Counted from the first letter of the stretch, positions 1 through 9,288 are shown. The stretch is 64,000 bases of DNA from Streptomyces morookaense (GCF_013030945.1 NZ_JABBXF010000004.1:186001-250000), one strand, 5' to 3'. The notes: generated by a model not told the origin, from the sequence alone. Program-made: numbers and translations.

Positions 1-181
1 TGCCATGACGGACCTCCTCGTGCCGTCTGCGCGTTTTTCCTCTCTTCCACCATCCTGCGCCGCGGCCCGCGACGCCCGGGGCCGGTCGTCGCACGTGTGG
101 ACCATTCGGCCCATGCCGGGCGGGGAACACACGGGATCATGCTCGAAGGAGCCCGGTCGGCACGACAAGGAGCACAGCACC

Positions 182-1189
182 ATGGCGGGAATCGTCGCGT
201 ACGGAGTGACCACCGACGAGAGGCCGCTGCTGGAGCGCGCACTCGGCCGGGACCATGATCTGCGGTGCCTGGACCTCGTCCTCGACGCGGACACCGCGGC
301 GACGGCGGCCGGCCGCAGCATCGTCTGCAGCAGTGTCAACGACGTCCTGGACGAGCACGTCCTGCGGACCCTCGCCGAGGGCGGCACCGAGCTGATCACC
401 CAACGGGCCACGGGATACAACAACATCGACCTCGCCGCCGCCCGGAAGCTGGGGCTGGCCGTGTCCCGGGTGTCCTGCTACTCGCCCTACTCCGTCGCCG
501 AGTTCGCGTGGGCCCTCGCTCTCGCCGTCGACCGCCGGCTCCCGCGGGCCGTCGCCCGCACCCGTGACTTCGACTTCCGCCTCGACGGCCTGATGGGCCG
601 CGACTTCCACGGCCGCACCGCGGGTGTGCTCGGCACCGGCAGGATCGGTGCCGCGTTCGCCCGCATCGCCGCGGGGTTCGGGATGCGACTGCTCGGCCAT
701 GACGTCGTGCCGAACGAGGAGTGCGAGGCGCTGGGCATGAAATACGTCGACCGCAGGCGCCTGTTCACCGAATCCGACCTGCTCAGCCTCCATGCGCCGT
801 TGGTGCCGGAGACCTATCACGTCGTCGACGCGGAGGCGCTGGCGCGGATGAAGGACGACGCCATTCTGATCAACACCAGCCGTGGCGGCCTGCTGGACGC
901 CCACGCACTCGTCGAGACCCTGCGGGCCGGGCGGCTGGAGGGCGTCGGCCTGGACGTGTACGAAGAGGAAGCCGGCGTCTTCTTCTTCGACAAGTCCCTG
1001 GAGGTCATGACCGACGACACCCTCGCCCGGCTGATGACCTTCCGGAACGTCCTGATCAGCTCGCACCAGGCGTACTTCACGCGTGATGCGGTCGGCCAGA
1101 TCGTGCGGACCACGGCGGACAACATCGCCGACCATTTCGCCGGACGGACCGGAGACAACACCCTCGTGCCGCGCCCTTCGCCTGTGTGA
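182..1189 (+). CDS. D-lactate dehydrogenase-type 2-hydroxyacid dehydrogenase
   Basis: Predicted 335-residue cytoplasmic NAD-dependent dehydrogenase that interconverts pyruvate and D-lactate. The nucleotide-binding motif GVLGTGRIG is in the middle, and the catalytic residues are visible: Arg234 in NTSRGG, the glutamates of DVYEEE and His295 in SSHQAYFT. The segment GVFFFDKS after the glutamate motif is typical of fermentative LdhA proteins rather than of phosphoglycerate or formate dehydrogenases. An open frame runs back to position 5, but the ATG at 182 is preceded by AAGGAG at 167-172 and begins the conserved domain. It faces the hydrogenase operon tail to tail with a 10-base gap. In an aerobic actinomycete it would dispose of NADH when oxygen is short. 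Substrate is inferred from family resemblance. Confidence 0.85.
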   Translation: MAGIVAYGVTTDERPLLERALGRDHDLRCLDLVLDADTAATAAGRSIVCSSVNDVLDEHVLRTLAEGGTELITQRATGYNNIDLAAARKLGLAVSRVSCYSPYSVAEFAWALALAVDRRLPRAVARTRDFDFRLDGLMGRDFHGRTAGVLGTGRIGAAFARIAAGFGMRLLGHDVVPNEECEALGMKYVDRRRLFTESDLLSLHAPLVPETYHVVDAEALARMKDDAILINTSRGGLLDAHALVETLRAGRLEGVGLDVYEEEAGVFFFDKSLEVMTDDTLARLMTFRNVLISSHQAYFTRDAVGQIVRTTADNIADHFAGRTGDNTLVPRPSPV

Positions 1190-1199
1190 GCGACCGCCC

Positions 1200-2522
1200 T
1201 CACGCTCGTTCGACCGTTAGGTCGAGGAAGTGGGCGGAGCAGGAGATGCACGGGTCGTGGTTGCGGATGGCCCGCTCGCACAAGCGGGTCAGTTCGGCGT
1301 CCGTGGCGTCGCCCCGGGCGATCCGGTCCTGGACGATGCGGCGCAGGTCCTCCTCGATGGCGGCCTGGTTCTGGGAAGTCGGCGGGACGAGACGGGCGTC
1401 GGTGACGAGCCCCTCCGCGTCGAGGACGTAGCGGTGGTAGAGCGTGCCGCGCGGGGCCTCGGTCGCGCCGTGGCCGGTGCCGGGGCGTGGAATCACGTCC
1501 ACGGCCGGGCGCGGCGGCGGCTCGTAGGCGTCGATCAGGCGCAGGGCTTCCCCGATCGCATACAGCACCTCCACGGCCCGGACGACGACGCTGCGGAAGG
1601 GGTTGCGGCACACGCCGTCCAGGCCCGCGGCGCGGGCGGCCTCCTGGACGGCGGGCGGGAGCAGGTGGCCGCTGATGGCGTACCGGGCGAGGGAGCCGGT
1701 CAGGTGCCGGCGGCCGTCGAGCCGGGCCTGGAGGGCGGTGGAGTACGGCACCTGCTCCTCCACCACGTGGGCGGTGAAGTCCCGCACGGGGAAGCTGCGC
1801 GGCTCCTGCCCGTCGCCGTAGGGGAGGACGGTGGGGATGCCGCCGTCGATGGCGTAGGCACCGGGTTCGGCGAGCGCCAGCAGATCCGCGTCGCATTCGG
1901 CGTCCGGGAAGTCGAAGCCCGCCACCCAGCGGACGGTTTCCTCCGCGTCGTCGCGCGCCCGGCGCAACTGCTCGGCCAGCGGCCGCAGTTCGGCACGGGT
2001 GGGCGTGCGGTGGAAACCGCCGACGCGGACGTTGACGGGGTGGATGGAGCGGCCGCCGAGCAGCTCCATGACGGCGTTCCCCGCCTGTTTGATCCGCAGG
2101 CCTCGTTCGATGTCCGCGCGGTGGTCGCGGGAGAGGTCGACGGCGCTGTCGTAGCCGAGGAAGTCGGGGGCGTGGAGGAGGTGGATGTGCAGGGTCTGGC
2201 TCTCGATCCACTCGCCGCAGTACAGCAGGCGCCGCAGTGCGGCCAGTTGACCGCCGACGGTGACGCCGCAGACGTCCTCGATCGCCCGGCAGGCGCTCGT
2301 CTGGTAGGCGACCGGGCAGATGCCGCAGACCCGGGAGGTGATGTCGGGCGGCTCGGTGTGCCGCCGCCCGCGCAGGAAGGCCTCGAAGAAGCGCGGCGGT
2401 TCGTAGATCTTCAACCGTGCCGCGGAGACCGTGCCGTCGTCGATGCGCAGGTGCAGTGCCCCTTCCCCCTCGACCCGGGTGAGGGAGCCGACGTGCAGGA
2501 CACGCGAACCGCGGTGTGTCAC
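1200..2522 (-). CDS. hyhL: Group 3b NiFe hydrogenase, large (alpha) subunit
   Basis: 440-residue catalytic subunit of a soluble bidirectional NAD(P)-linked hydrogenase (sulfhydrogenase type). The NiFe ligands are present: Cys66 and Cys69 in [11 protein letters not shown] near the N-terminus, and Cys425/Cys428 in DPCISCSAH close to the C-terminus. His431 is followed by only nine residues, a possible cleavable tail for the maturation protease encoded upstream. Residue 73 is Tyr where many hydrogenases have His. The start is GTG at 2522, overlapping the stop of hyhS (GTGA); a longer frame exists but would run deep into hyhS. Last gene of the operon. No hyp maturation genes are in the window, so they must lie elsewhere. 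Confidence 0.93.
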   Translation of the reverse strand: MTHRGSRVLHVGSLTRVEGEGALHLRIDDGTVSAARLKIYEPPRFFEAFLRGRRHTEPPDITSRVCGICPVAYQTSACRAIEDVCGVTVGGQLAALRRLLYCGEWIESQTLHIHLLHAPDFLGYDSAVDLSRDHRADIERGLRIKQAGNAVMELLGGRSIHPVNVRVGGFHRTPTRAELRPLAEQLRRARDDAEETVRWVAGFDFPDAECDADLLALAEPGAYAIDGGIPTVLPYGDGQEPRSFPVRDFTAHVVEEQVPYSTALQARLDGRRHLTGSLARYAISGHLLPPAVQEAARAAGLDGVCRNPFRSVVVRAVEVLYAIGEALRLIDAYEPPPRPAVDVIPRPGTGHGATEAPRGTLYHRYVLDAEGLVTDARLVPPTSQNQAAIEEDLRRIVQDRIARGDATDAELTRLCERAIRNHDPCISCSAHFLDLTVERA

Positions 2523-3307
2523 GGCTCTTCCCTCTCCGGCTCGATCGCCGCGAACTTCGCGACGTTGAAGGTGTGGAGGATGCGCAGCACGTCCTCGTCG
2601 CTCATGCCGTCGCTGCGCAGCAGCGGGATCATCGCGGGCATGTTCGGCGAGCCGGACGGGCCGAAGCAGCCGTAGCAGCCGCGCCCGTACGCCGGGCACA
2701 GGGCGCCGCAGCCCGCGTGGGTGACCGGACCCAGGCAGGGGGTGCCGTGGGCGACGGTCACGCACGGGGTGCCGCGTCGTTTGCAGGCGAAGCAGACGCT
2801 GTGGCGGGGGATGTCCGGCCTGCGCCCGGCGAGGAAGGCCGTGATCACTTCCAGCAGCTGTCCGCGATCGATGGGGCAGCCCTGGAGTTCGAAGTCGACG
2901 GGGACGTGGGCGGCGATGGGGGTCGAGGTGGCGAGGGTCTCGATGTACTCGGGCCTGGCGTACACGATCTCGCGGAATTCGTCGACGTCCGCGAAGTTGC
3001 GCAGCGCCTGGACTCCGCCGGCCGTGGCGCAGGCGCCGATGGTGACGAGCGTGCGGGACTCGGCGCGGATCCGCCGGATACGTTCGGCGTCCTCGGCCGT
3101 GGTGACGGAGCCCTCGACGAGGGACAGGTCGTAGGGGCCCGGTCCGGGCGCACTGGACGCCTCCAGGAAGTAGGCGATGTCCATCTCCCCGGCCAGCGGC
3201 AGGAGTTCGTCCTCGCAGTCGAGCAGGGTGAGCTGGCAGCCGTCGCAGGAGGCGAACTTGAAGACGCCGAGTCTCGGACGGTGCGGGGTGGCGGCGTCCA
3301 CGGTCAC
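2519..3307 (-). CDS. hyhS: Group 3b NiFe hydrogenase, small (delta) subunit
   Basis: 262-residue iron-sulfur subunit that passes electrons from the NiFe site of HyhL to the flavin subunit. Near the N-terminus [13 protein letters not shown] supplies Cys21 and Cys24 of the proximal cluster. Further Cys motifs occur at [16 protein letters not shown], and a C-terminal Cys-rich block ([34 protein letters not shown]) for two more clusters. It belongs to the 20 kDa NADH:quinone oxidoreductase-like family and lacks the Tat signal of membrane uptake hydrogenases, which fits a cytoplasmic enzyme. The start is GTG at 3307, overlapping the hyhG stop by four bases; the gene overlaps hyhL in the same way. 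Translation is therefore probably coupled. Confidence 0.93.
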   Translation of the reverse strand: MTVDAATPHRPRLGVFKFASCDGCQLTLLDCEDELLPLAGEMDIAYFLEASSAPGPGPYDLSLVEGSVTTAEDAERIRRIRAESRTLVTIGACATAGGVQALRNFADVDEFREIVYARPEYIETLATSTPIAAHVPVDFELQGCPIDRGQLLEVITAFLAGRRPDIPRHSVCFACKRRGTPCVTVAHGTPCLGPVTHAGCGALCPAYGRGCYGCFGPSGSPNMPAMIPLLRSDGMSDEDVLRILHTFNVAKFAAIEPEREEP

Positions 3308-4110
3308 AACTCCCTCACCGAGAGCAGGGGCTCGGCACGTTCGTAGCCGACGACGGGGCCGTCACGGCACAGCAGCAGGGGCCCTAGCTGGCAGTGGCCG
3401 CAGTGGCCCGTGGCGCAGTGCATATTGCGTTCGAGGGAGACCAGGATCCGGTCCGGGGCCAGGCCGCGGTGCAGCAGGTCGCGGGCGGTGGCACGGATCA
3501 TGATCTCGGGGCCGCAGACGAAGGCGGTGGTCCCGGCGGGGGAGAACAGCGCTTCGTCGAGCAGCGTGGTGACGACACCGACCCGCCCGCGCCACCCCGC
3601 CCCCGGGCGGTCCACCGTGATGCCGCAGTACGGCCTGGCCCAGCCGTCCAACTCGCCGCGGTAGAGCAGGTCGTCGGGGGTGCGGGCGCCGATGAGGACG
3701 TTCAGCCGGCCGTGGCCCTGGGGCGCGGCCAGGACGGCCTGCACCAGCGGCCGCAGCGGGGCCAGGCCGATGCCGCCCGCGACGACCAGCAGGTCGTCCC
3801 CTGCGGCCAGGGGCAGATCCCAGCCGGTGCCGAACGGTCCGCGCATCCCGACCACCGCACCCGGTGCGAGCGCGCACAGCGCACGCGACACCGCGCCGGC
3901 CGCGCGGACGGTGTGCAGCAGGCCGCCGTCGGGGAGGATACCGGCCACGGAAACGGGTGCCTCGCCCACGCCGAACGCGTACACCATCGCGAACCGGCCC
4001 GGTGCGAAGGGCGGCAGGGCCTCGTGGACCGGCTCCAGGCGGACGGTGACGGTGTCGGCGGTCTCGGGGCGGGTCTCCACCACGCGGTAAGGGAGGGGAA
4101 TCGCCGTCAC
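3304..4110 (-). CDS. hyhG: Hydrogenase FAD/NAD(P)-binding gamma subunit
   Basis: 268-residue diaphorase subunit of the ferredoxin-NADP reductase superfamily. It exchanges electrons between the hydrogenase iron-sulfur chain and NAD(P). The order is an FAD-binding barrel ([13 protein letters not shown]), an NAD-binding domain ([14 protein letters not shown], then FVCGPEIM) and a C-terminal [2Fe-2S] ligand set Cys232, Cys237, Cys240 and Cys248 (CATGHCGHC, then LLC), as in dihydroorotate dehydrogenase PyrK-type proteins. GTG at 4110 overlaps the stop of the cyclic-nucleotide-binding gene. The open frame extends upstream, but no homology is visible there. Confidence 0.9.
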   Translation of the reverse strand: MTAIPLPYRVVETRPETADTVTVRLEPVHEALPPFAPGRFAMVYAFGVGEAPVSVAGILPDGGLLHTVRAAGAVSRALCALAPGAVVGMRGPFGTGWDLPLAAGDDLLVVAGGIGLAPLRPLVQAVLAAPQGHGRLNVLIGARTPDDLLYRGELDGWARPYCGITVDRPGAGWRGRVGVVTTLLDEALFSPAGTTAFVCGPEIMIRATARDLLHRGLAPDRILVSLERNMHCATGHCGHCQLGPLLLCRDGPVVGYERAEPLLSVREL

Positions 4111-4562
4111 CGCGGCTCTCCGCTCCCGTACGGGCCGTACAGGTCGAGCAGGCGCGTGCGGGCGGACCGCAGCCGGTGGCCGATGGTCCCGACGACGTAG
4201 GTGAGCAGGGCGTGGTCGAGCGCCGGGTCGTGCTCGCACAGCCGCAGGACCTCCTGGGCGTCGAACTCCCAGGCGCGGACCGGGCTGACGGCCTCGGCGC
4301 CCAGGTGCCACTGCCGGGGCGGGCACACCCAGGACCAGCCGAGCAGTTCGCCGGCCCCGATGGTCTCGACGACGGCGGGGCGGCGGCCGGGCACGTGCAG
4401 GTCGAGGGCCACGGCGCCGGTGTGGAGGACCCAGAAGCGGTCGGCCTTGGACCCCTCCTCGAAGATGCGGGCGCCGGCGGGGAAGGCCACGTCGCGGCCG
4501 AGGTCCATCAGCCGGTCGCGGTGGTCCTCGGGGATGGTGGAGAAGAGTCCGGTCCTGGTCAT
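4107..4562 (-). CDS. Cyclic nucleotide-binding (CRP-like effector domain) protein inside the hydrogenase operon
   Basis: 151-residue protein made almost entirely of one cyclic nucleotide-binding fold: a hydrophobic beta core with FPAGARIFEEGSKADRFWVL, a phosphate-binding-cassette-like stretch GAGELLGWSWV, and a C-terminal helix. I see no helix-turn-helix, so it is unlikely to bind DNA itself. It sits between hyhB and hyhG with ATGA and GTGA overlaps, so it is translated with the hydrogenase in near-fixed ratio. The likely role is a ligand-sensing accessory or regulatory subunit of the enzyme; this is inference from position. The ligand is unknown and the pocket may be degenerate. Confidence 0.8.
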   Translation of the reverse strand: MTRTGLFSTIPEDHRDRLMDLGRDVAFPAGARIFEEGSKADRFWVLHTGAVALDLHVPGRRPAVVETIGAGELLGWSWVCPPRQWHLGAEAVSPVRAWEFDAQEVLRLCEHDPALDHALLTYVVGTIGHRLRSARTRLLDLYGPYGSGEPR

Positions 4563-5710
4563 GACGGGCTGTCCTTGTCGAGGGCCTCCTGGTGGAGGGC
4601 GTGGGCTTCCTCGGTGATGTCGATGGCGACCGGGCACCACACGATGCACCGGCCGCAGCCCACACAGCCCGAGCTGCCGAACTGGTCGTGCCATGTGCCC
4701 AGTTTGTGGGTCATCCACTGCCGGTAGCGGCTGCGCCCGGAGGCCCGGACCGGGCCGGCACCGGACAGATGCGAGAAGTCGAGGTCGTAGCAGGATTCCC
4801 AGCGGCTCCAGCGCTCCGCGTGGTCACCGGTGAGGTCGGTGACGTCCTCGGTGGTCGTGCAGAAGCAGGTGGGGCAGGCCATGGTGCAGTTGCCGCAGGT
4901 GAGGCAGCGGGAGGCGACGTCGTTCCAGCGCTCCGCGTCGAGTGTCCCGGCCAGCAGCGCCCGCAGGTCCACCGGCGGCATGGTGCGGCCCATGCGGCCC
5001 GCGGCCGCGTCGACCGCCTCGTGCGCCGCCGTGCGGGTGGCGGGGTCGGCGGCCCGGTGCGGCAACTCGGCCAGGACATCGGCCCCTTCGGCGGTGCCGG
5101 CCCGGGCGAGGAAGCGGTGCCCGGCGCCGTCGAGCACCTCCGTCATGGCGATGTCGTACCCCGGCCCGGCGGCCGGGCCGGTGCCCATGGAGACGCAGAA
5201 GCACGTGGCGCCGGGCTCGGTGCATTCCACGGCGATCAGGAACGCGCCGTCGCGCCGGGCCCGGTAGGCATCGTCCTTGTGGCGCCCGCCGGTCAGCACC
5301 CGGTCCTGGATCGCGATGGCGCGCAGATCGCAGGGCCGCACGCCGAGGAAGGCGTACGAGGCCGGATCGTGCCGCTCGGGCCGCACGGTCAGTTCGCCGT
5401 CGGGGCCCCGGTCGGCCGTCCACTGGCGCACCCGCTGCGGGAGCAGGAAGTTCTTCCAGGACTGGGGACCGGCGCTGTGGGCGAACGCCGCTTCGTCGTC
5501 GCGCCGGATCACCCGGTAGTGGCCGCCCTCCAGCTCCACGCCCCAGCCGTAGGGCAGTTCGGCCGCGGACTCCAGCTCGGCCAGGACGATGGCGCCGTCG
5601 CGCTGCGTGGGGCCGACCACCGTGCGGCCACGGGCACGGAGCACCCGGACGAGCGCGTCGAGTCCGTCGCGGTCGAGGACACAGGCGCTGTCCGTGGTCG
5701 CGGTACCCAA
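4559..5710 (-). CDS. hyhB: Hydrogenase iron-sulfur (beta) subunit, 4Fe-4S dicluster
   Basis: 383-residue electron-transfer subunit of the group 3b hydrogenase, related to sulfhydrogenase beta subunits. Two ferredoxin-type ligand sets are clear: Cys269, Cys272, Cys275 and Cys279 (CLTCGNCTMACP) and Cys349 onward (CVGCGRCIVWCP). The N-terminal part holds FLGVRPCDLRAIAIQD, typical of the 4Fe-4S dicluster_22 family. The start is a TTG at 5710 with AGGAGAG 8-13 bases upstream; no ATG gives a better fit. First of five overlapping hydrogenase genes; the 96 bases upstream carry a 7-base inverted repeat that may regulate it. Confidence 0.9.
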   Translation of the reverse strand: MGTATTDSACVLDRDGLDALVRVLRARGRTVVGPTQRDGAIVLAELESAAELPYGWGVELEGGHYRVIRRDDEAAFAHSAGPQSWKNFLLPQRVRQWTADRGPDGELTVRPERHDPASYAFLGVRPCDLRAIAIQDRVLTGGRHKDDAYRARRDGAFLIAVECTEPGATCFCVSMGTGPAAGPGYDIAMTEVLDGAGHRFLARAGTAEGADVLAELPHRAADPATRTAAHEAVDAAAGRMGRTMPPVDLRALLAGTLDAERWNDVASRCLTCGNCTMACPTCFCTTTEDVTDLTGDHAERWSRWESCYDLDFSHLSGAGPVRASGRSRYRQWMTHKLGTWHDQFGSSGCVGCGRCIVWCPVAIDITEEAHALHQEALDKDSPS

Positions 5711-5765
5711 TGGCCTCTCTCCTGTCCGGTCGTATGCTCCTGCTCCGATCGCCCTCTCAGCCTGA

Positions 5766-5798
5766 CCACACTGTCCGGAACCCGCATGCTGAGTGTGG
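5766..5798. promoter_or_regulatory. Inverted repeat upstream of hyhB, candidate operator
   Basis: CCACACT (5766-5772) and AGTGTGG (5792-5798) are perfect 7-base inverted repeats separated by 19 bases, in the 96-base gap between the Pat-like gene and hyhB. The position suggests a regulator site or secondary promoter for the five hydrogenase genes. No specific regulator family can be assigned from the sequence. Confidence 0.35.
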
Positions 5799-5806
5799 CG
5801 GGCGGC

Positions 5807-8509
5807 TCAGCGCAGCCGCCGCAAGTACGGGTCGTGCGCGCGGCGCGGTGCGAGCCGGATCCGGGCGTCGAGCGCCGTGACGCCGTCCGGGCACGCCACC
5901 ACCGGGTTGAGGTCGGCCTCCACCAGCTGCGGCAGATCGCACGCCATCCGGGACAGCCGGAGCAGCAGCCCTTCCAGCGCCCCGAGGTCGACGGGAGCGA
6001 TGCCGGGACCGCCGGACAGCAGGCGGGCGCAGCGCGGGGCGGTGAGCAGGTCGTCCACGTCGTAGGGGGTGAGCGGGGCGAGGCGGGCGGCATGGTCGGC
6101 CAGCACCTCGGTCGCGGTGCCGCCCTGGCCGAAGAGCACGAGGGGCCCGAAGACCTCGTCCTGCACCACTCCGGCCACCAGTTCGAGGACGGAGGACACC
6201 TGCGGCTGCACGACCACTCCGGAGAGCCTGTCGCGGAAGCGGCCCGCGAGGTCGCGGTAGGCGGCCCGCACCTCGTCGTCGCCCTGGAGTCCGAGCCGGA
6301 GGGCGCCCTCGGCGGACTTGTGCACCAGCCCCGGCCAGTACGCCTTGAGCACGACGCGGCCGCGGGGCCCGGCCAGTCGCCGCGCCGCGGCGACGGCGGC
6401 GTCCTCGCCGTGCACCCACTCCCAGGCGATCTGCGGAATGCCGTAGTGCCCCAGGATCCGTGCGCACACGGCCGGATCCGGCCAGCCGCCCTCCGGGTGC
6501 CCGGCGAGCCAGGAGACCACCTCGGCCCGTGCGCCCCCGGTGTCGGCATCGGGCGGTTCCGCCGCCTCCGCCTGCGGTCGTGCGCGCCACTTGGCGTAGC
6601 CGGCGGCGTACGCCAGGGCGCGGGCGGCGTCCTGCGGGTCGGAGAACGCCGGAACGGTGCCGTGGCCTTCGGCCGCCAGCAGTTCGACGCGCGTGGGCTG
6701 TTCGAGGAGCACGGCCGCCGTCGTGACGGGTGCGCGGTCCGGGCCGTGGGTGAGCGCGCGCGTCAGGTCGTCGCCGGTGGCCGCCGCGAGGGCCGTGGGC
6801 ACGAACACGCCGAGCACGGCGTCGACGTCGCGGTGGGCGGCCAGCCGGTCGAGGCAGGCGCGCAGCTCCTGCTCGGAGACGGCCGCGGTGGCGTCGACCG
6901 GGTTGCCGACGGCGGCCCCGTCGGGCAGGACAGCTGCCAGTTCGGCCGCCAACCGGGGTTCCGGCGGCTGGACGTTCAGCCCCGCTTCGCTGCAGGCGTC
7001 GGCTGCCAGCACTCCGGCACCACCGGCATTGGTGACCACGACCACCGAGTTGCCGCCGGGCAGCGGCTGGGAGTGCAACAGCGCCATGGCATCGAGCAGT
7101 TCGCCGATGCTCCGGGTGGCGATGATGCCGGCCTGGGCGAAGAGCGCCTGCCGGGTCATGGTGGGCGTGGCGGCCGCGGCCGTGTGCGAGGCCGCCGCCC
7201 GGCGGCCGGCCTCCGAGCGGCCGGCGTCCACGGTGAGCACCGGCATCCGGCGGCCGACCCGGCGGGCGGTGCGCGAGAAGGCCCGGGGGTTGCCGAAGGA
7301 CTCCAGGTGCAGGACGGCGAGGCCGGTGCGCCCGTCGCTCTCCCACCACTGGAGCAGATCGTTGCCGCTGACGTCGTACTTGTCCCCCAGCGAGACGAAG
7401 CTGGACACGCCGATGCCGAGCCGGGAGAGACCGCTCAGCAGGGCGATGCCCACCCCGCCCGACTGTGCGGCGACGCCGGCCGTACCGGGCAGGGGGGAGC
7501 GGGCCGCGAAGGTCGCGTCCAGCCGGACGCCCTCCTCCGTGTTGGCCAGGCCGAGGCAGTTGGGTCCGGCCAGCCGCATTCCGTACCGGCGGCAGGCCGT
7601 CCGCAGAGCCGCCGCCTGAGGGGCATCGAGCCCCGACGTCACGACGAGCAGCGCCCTCACACCGAACCGGCCGCACTCCTCCGCGACGGACGGCACGGCG
7701 GCGGCGGGAACCGCGACGACGGCCAGCTCGGGCGCTTCGGGCAGGTCCGGGACGGCTGCGTGGCAGGGGATGTGCTCGATGACGTGCGCGTGCGGGTTGA
7801 CGGCGTGGACGCGGCCGGTGAAACCGCCGGCGCGGAGGTTGCGGAGGATCGCCCGGCCCACCGAGCCCGGCCGGCGGCCCGCGCCGATGACGGCGACGGA
7901 CTGCGGACGCAGCAGCGGCCGCATGCTGGCGACGTCGGCGGTCCGGCCGCGGGTGTCCAGGGCGGCCAGGTAGCCCTCGTCCTGCGAGAGGCGGACGGTG
8001 ACGTGGACCTCCGGCCCGTCGAACCGCCGGGTGAGCGGGAGACCGAGGTCCGCGAAGACCCTGAGGACCGGATAGTTCTCGCTGAGCGCCTCGGCGGTCA
8101 GGGCCTCCAGCCCGTCGGAGCGGGCGGCATCCACCAGGTGTTCCAGGAGCAGGGTGCCGACGCCGCGACCGTGCCACGCGTCGGCGACGGCCAGGGCGAC
8201 CTCGGCCCGGGCCGGGAGCGCGGGGTCCGCGTGGTACTCGGCGAGGCCCGCGATCCCGCCGCCCGCTTCCGCGAGCAGGGCCCGCTCGCCCGGCCGCCCA
8301 CCGGTGCACACCTCGTCCGCTGCCCGCTGTCCGTTGCGGGAGGAGCCCGCCGAGAAGAACCTCAGGCGCAGGCTCTCGGGAGACAACCGCTCGTACATCT
8401 GCAGGACGGCCGCGTGATCCTCCGGCAGCACCTGCCGGACCCTGACGGTCGTGCCGTCCGCCAACAGGGCGTGCACGGACGGTGAGGATCCGTCCGGGGT
8501 GTTCTTCAT
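5807..8509 (-). CDS. Pat-like protein: N-terminal GNAT acetyltransferase fused to ADP-forming acyl-CoA synthetase
   Basis: 900-residue multidomain protein. Residues about 1-175 are a GNAT domain (acetyl-CoA loop WHGRGVGTLLLEHL). About 195-300 are a CoA-binding domain (SVAVIGAGRRPGSVG), about 320-640 the ligase-CoA domains, and about 690-900 an ATP-grasp domain (VVLKAYWPGLVHKSAEG). This GNAT-first order is that of actinobacterial type II protein acetyltransferases, which acetylate and shut off acyl-CoA synthetases. The motif AASHTAAAA keeps the His that is phosphorylated in active ADP-forming synthetases, so synthetase activity remains possible. ATG at 8509 follows GGGAGGCGGCGGGAGG. It lies 20 bases after the hydrogenase protease gene and before hyhB, suggesting co-expression and control of acetate metabolism under low oxygen. 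Confidence 0.85.
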   Translation of the reverse strand: MKNTPDGSSPSVHALLADGTTVRVRQVLPEDHAAVLQMYERLSPESLRLRFFSAGSSRNGQRAADEVCTGGRPGERALLAEAGGGIAGLAEYHADPALPARAEVALAVADAWHGRGVGTLLLEHLVDAARSDGLEALTAEALSENYPVLRVFADLGLPLTRRFDGPEVHVTVRLSQDEGYLAALDTRGRTADVASMRPLLRPQSVAVIGAGRRPGSVGRAILRNLRAGGFTGRVHAVNPHAHVIEHIPCHAAVPDLPEAPELAVVAVPAAAVPSVAEECGRFGVRALLVVTSGLDAPQAAALRTACRRYGMRLAGPNCLGLANTEEGVRLDATFAARSPLPGTAGVAAQSGGVGIALLSGLSRLGIGVSSFVSLGDKYDVSGNDLLQWWESDGRTGLAVLHLESFGNPRAFSRTARRVGRRMPVLTVDAGRSEAGRRAAASHTAAAATPTMTRQALFAQAGIIATRSIGELLDAMALLHSQPLPGGNSVVVVTNAGGAGVLAADACSEAGLNVQPPEPRLAAELAAVLPDGAAVGNPVDATAAVSEQELRACLDRLAAHRDVDAVLGVFVPTALAAATGDDLTRALTHGPDRAPVTTAAVLLEQPTRVELLAAEGHGTVPAFSDPQDAARALAYAAGYAKWRARPQAEAAEPPDADTGGARAEVVSWLAGHPEGGWPDPAVCARILGHYGIPQIAWEWVHGEDAAVAAARRLAGPRGRVVLKAYWPGLVHKSAEGALRLGLQGDDEVRAAYRDLAGRFRDRLSGVVVQPQVSSVLELVAGVVQDEVFGPLVLFGQGGTATEVLADHAARLAPLTPYDVDDLLTAPRCARLLSGGPGIAPVDLGALEGLLLRLSRMACDLPQLVEADLNPVVACPDGVTALDARIRLAPRRAHDPYLRRLR

Positions 8510-8529
8510 CCTCCCGCCGCCTCCCTCGG

Positions 8530-9108
8530 TCACTTCCAGCTTCGGCCGGGTCCGGCGCGGGCGGATGGGCCGGCCGGGCACGGGGCAGGGCCGTCCGGCC
8601 CGGTGCGCCCCGCGCGTCGCCCGCGTCCGTGGTGCCGCGCGATGTCCGCCTCGATGCGCTCCGCCAGCGGATCCACCGCTGCGGCGACGGCTTCGGTGAG
8701 CCCCGTCCCCAGCGAGATGTCGGCGCCCTCGACCGCGTACACGATCAGGCGCCGGGGCAGCCGGCCCAACGCCCGTGACAGTGCGACCGCCTCGGCGAGG
8801 CCGAGCCCGTGCGTGCCCGCGGTCCCCGGTTGCGGACACCCGCGCCCGTCCGGCTCCAGCCGGTGCACCCGCCCCGGGTGTCCTGGACGCGCGTGCGCGG
8901 CATCCACGACCACGGCCAGCCCGGCGTCCTCCCACAGGGCGATCAGCCGGCCCGGATCCCCGTCGCACGCCGACAATGTGGTCCCCGCCGGCAGCGGCCG
9001 GTCCGCGGCACGCGCCTGCAGCCGGGCGACGACTGCGGGGCCCACGCCGTCGTCCCGCCGGAACCCGTTGCCGATGCCGATGACCGCGATGCGGTCGGAG
9101 ACCGCCAT
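8530..9108 (-). CDS. Hydrogenase maturation protease (HyaD/HybD family)
   Basis: 192-residue endopeptidase predicted to remove the C-terminal tail of HyhL after nickel insertion. It starts with the family signature AVIGIGNGFRRDDGVG, in which the Asp is a nickel-sensing residue, followed by a second acidic position in VVVDAAHARPGHPG and a conserved His region TGTHGLGLAEAV. The ATG at 9108 has AGGGAGCG seven bases upstream. The last 40 residues are a low-complexity Arg/Gly/Pro tail beyond the normal 150-residue domain. It appears to be the first gene of the unit protease, Pat-like, hyhB to hyhL. Confidence 0.88.
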   Translation of the reverse strand: MAVSDRIAVIGIGNGFRRDDGVGPAVVARLQARAADRPLPAGTTLSACDGDPGRLIALWEDAGLAVVVDAAHARPGHPGRVHRLEPDGRGCPQPGTAGTHGLGLAEAVALSRALGRLPRRLIVYAVEGADISLGTGLTEAVAAAVDPLAERIEADIARHHGRGRRAGRTGPDGPAPCPAGPSARAGPGRSWK

Positions 9109-9185
9109 GCTTCGCTCCCTGTGCCGGGCCGCCCCCTCCCGATGATCTCCGGAACGGGCTGCCGGCACGATTCGCGGCGGGCGCG

Positions 9186-9206
9186 GGTACCCCCGTACGG
9201 GGAACC
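9186..9206. promoter_or_regulatory. Imperfect palindrome in the divergent region between hydrogenase protease and GH65 genes
   Basis: GGTACCCC (9186-9193) and GGGGAACC (9199-9206) pair at 7 of 8 positions around a 5-base centre. It lies midway in the 180 bases separating two divergent genes, the place expected for a shared operator. The regulator is unknown. Confidence 0.35.
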
Positions 9207-9288
9207 GCAGACCCGCCTGGCCGACCGGCGCCCTCCGTCGGCGGTCATGTCTGTTCTCCTGAACGGGAGACCGGAAGCGAGGACGGCC

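Noticed and set aside
5711..5806. A DosR/DevR box upstream of hyhB
   Set aside because: No GGGACT-N-AGTCCC-like palindrome is present in the gap.
4592..8485. A 1297-codon plus-strand open frame opposite hyhB and the Pat-like gene
   Set aside because: Low-complexity Arg/Gly/Val-rich translation with no motif; mirror of real minus-strand genes.
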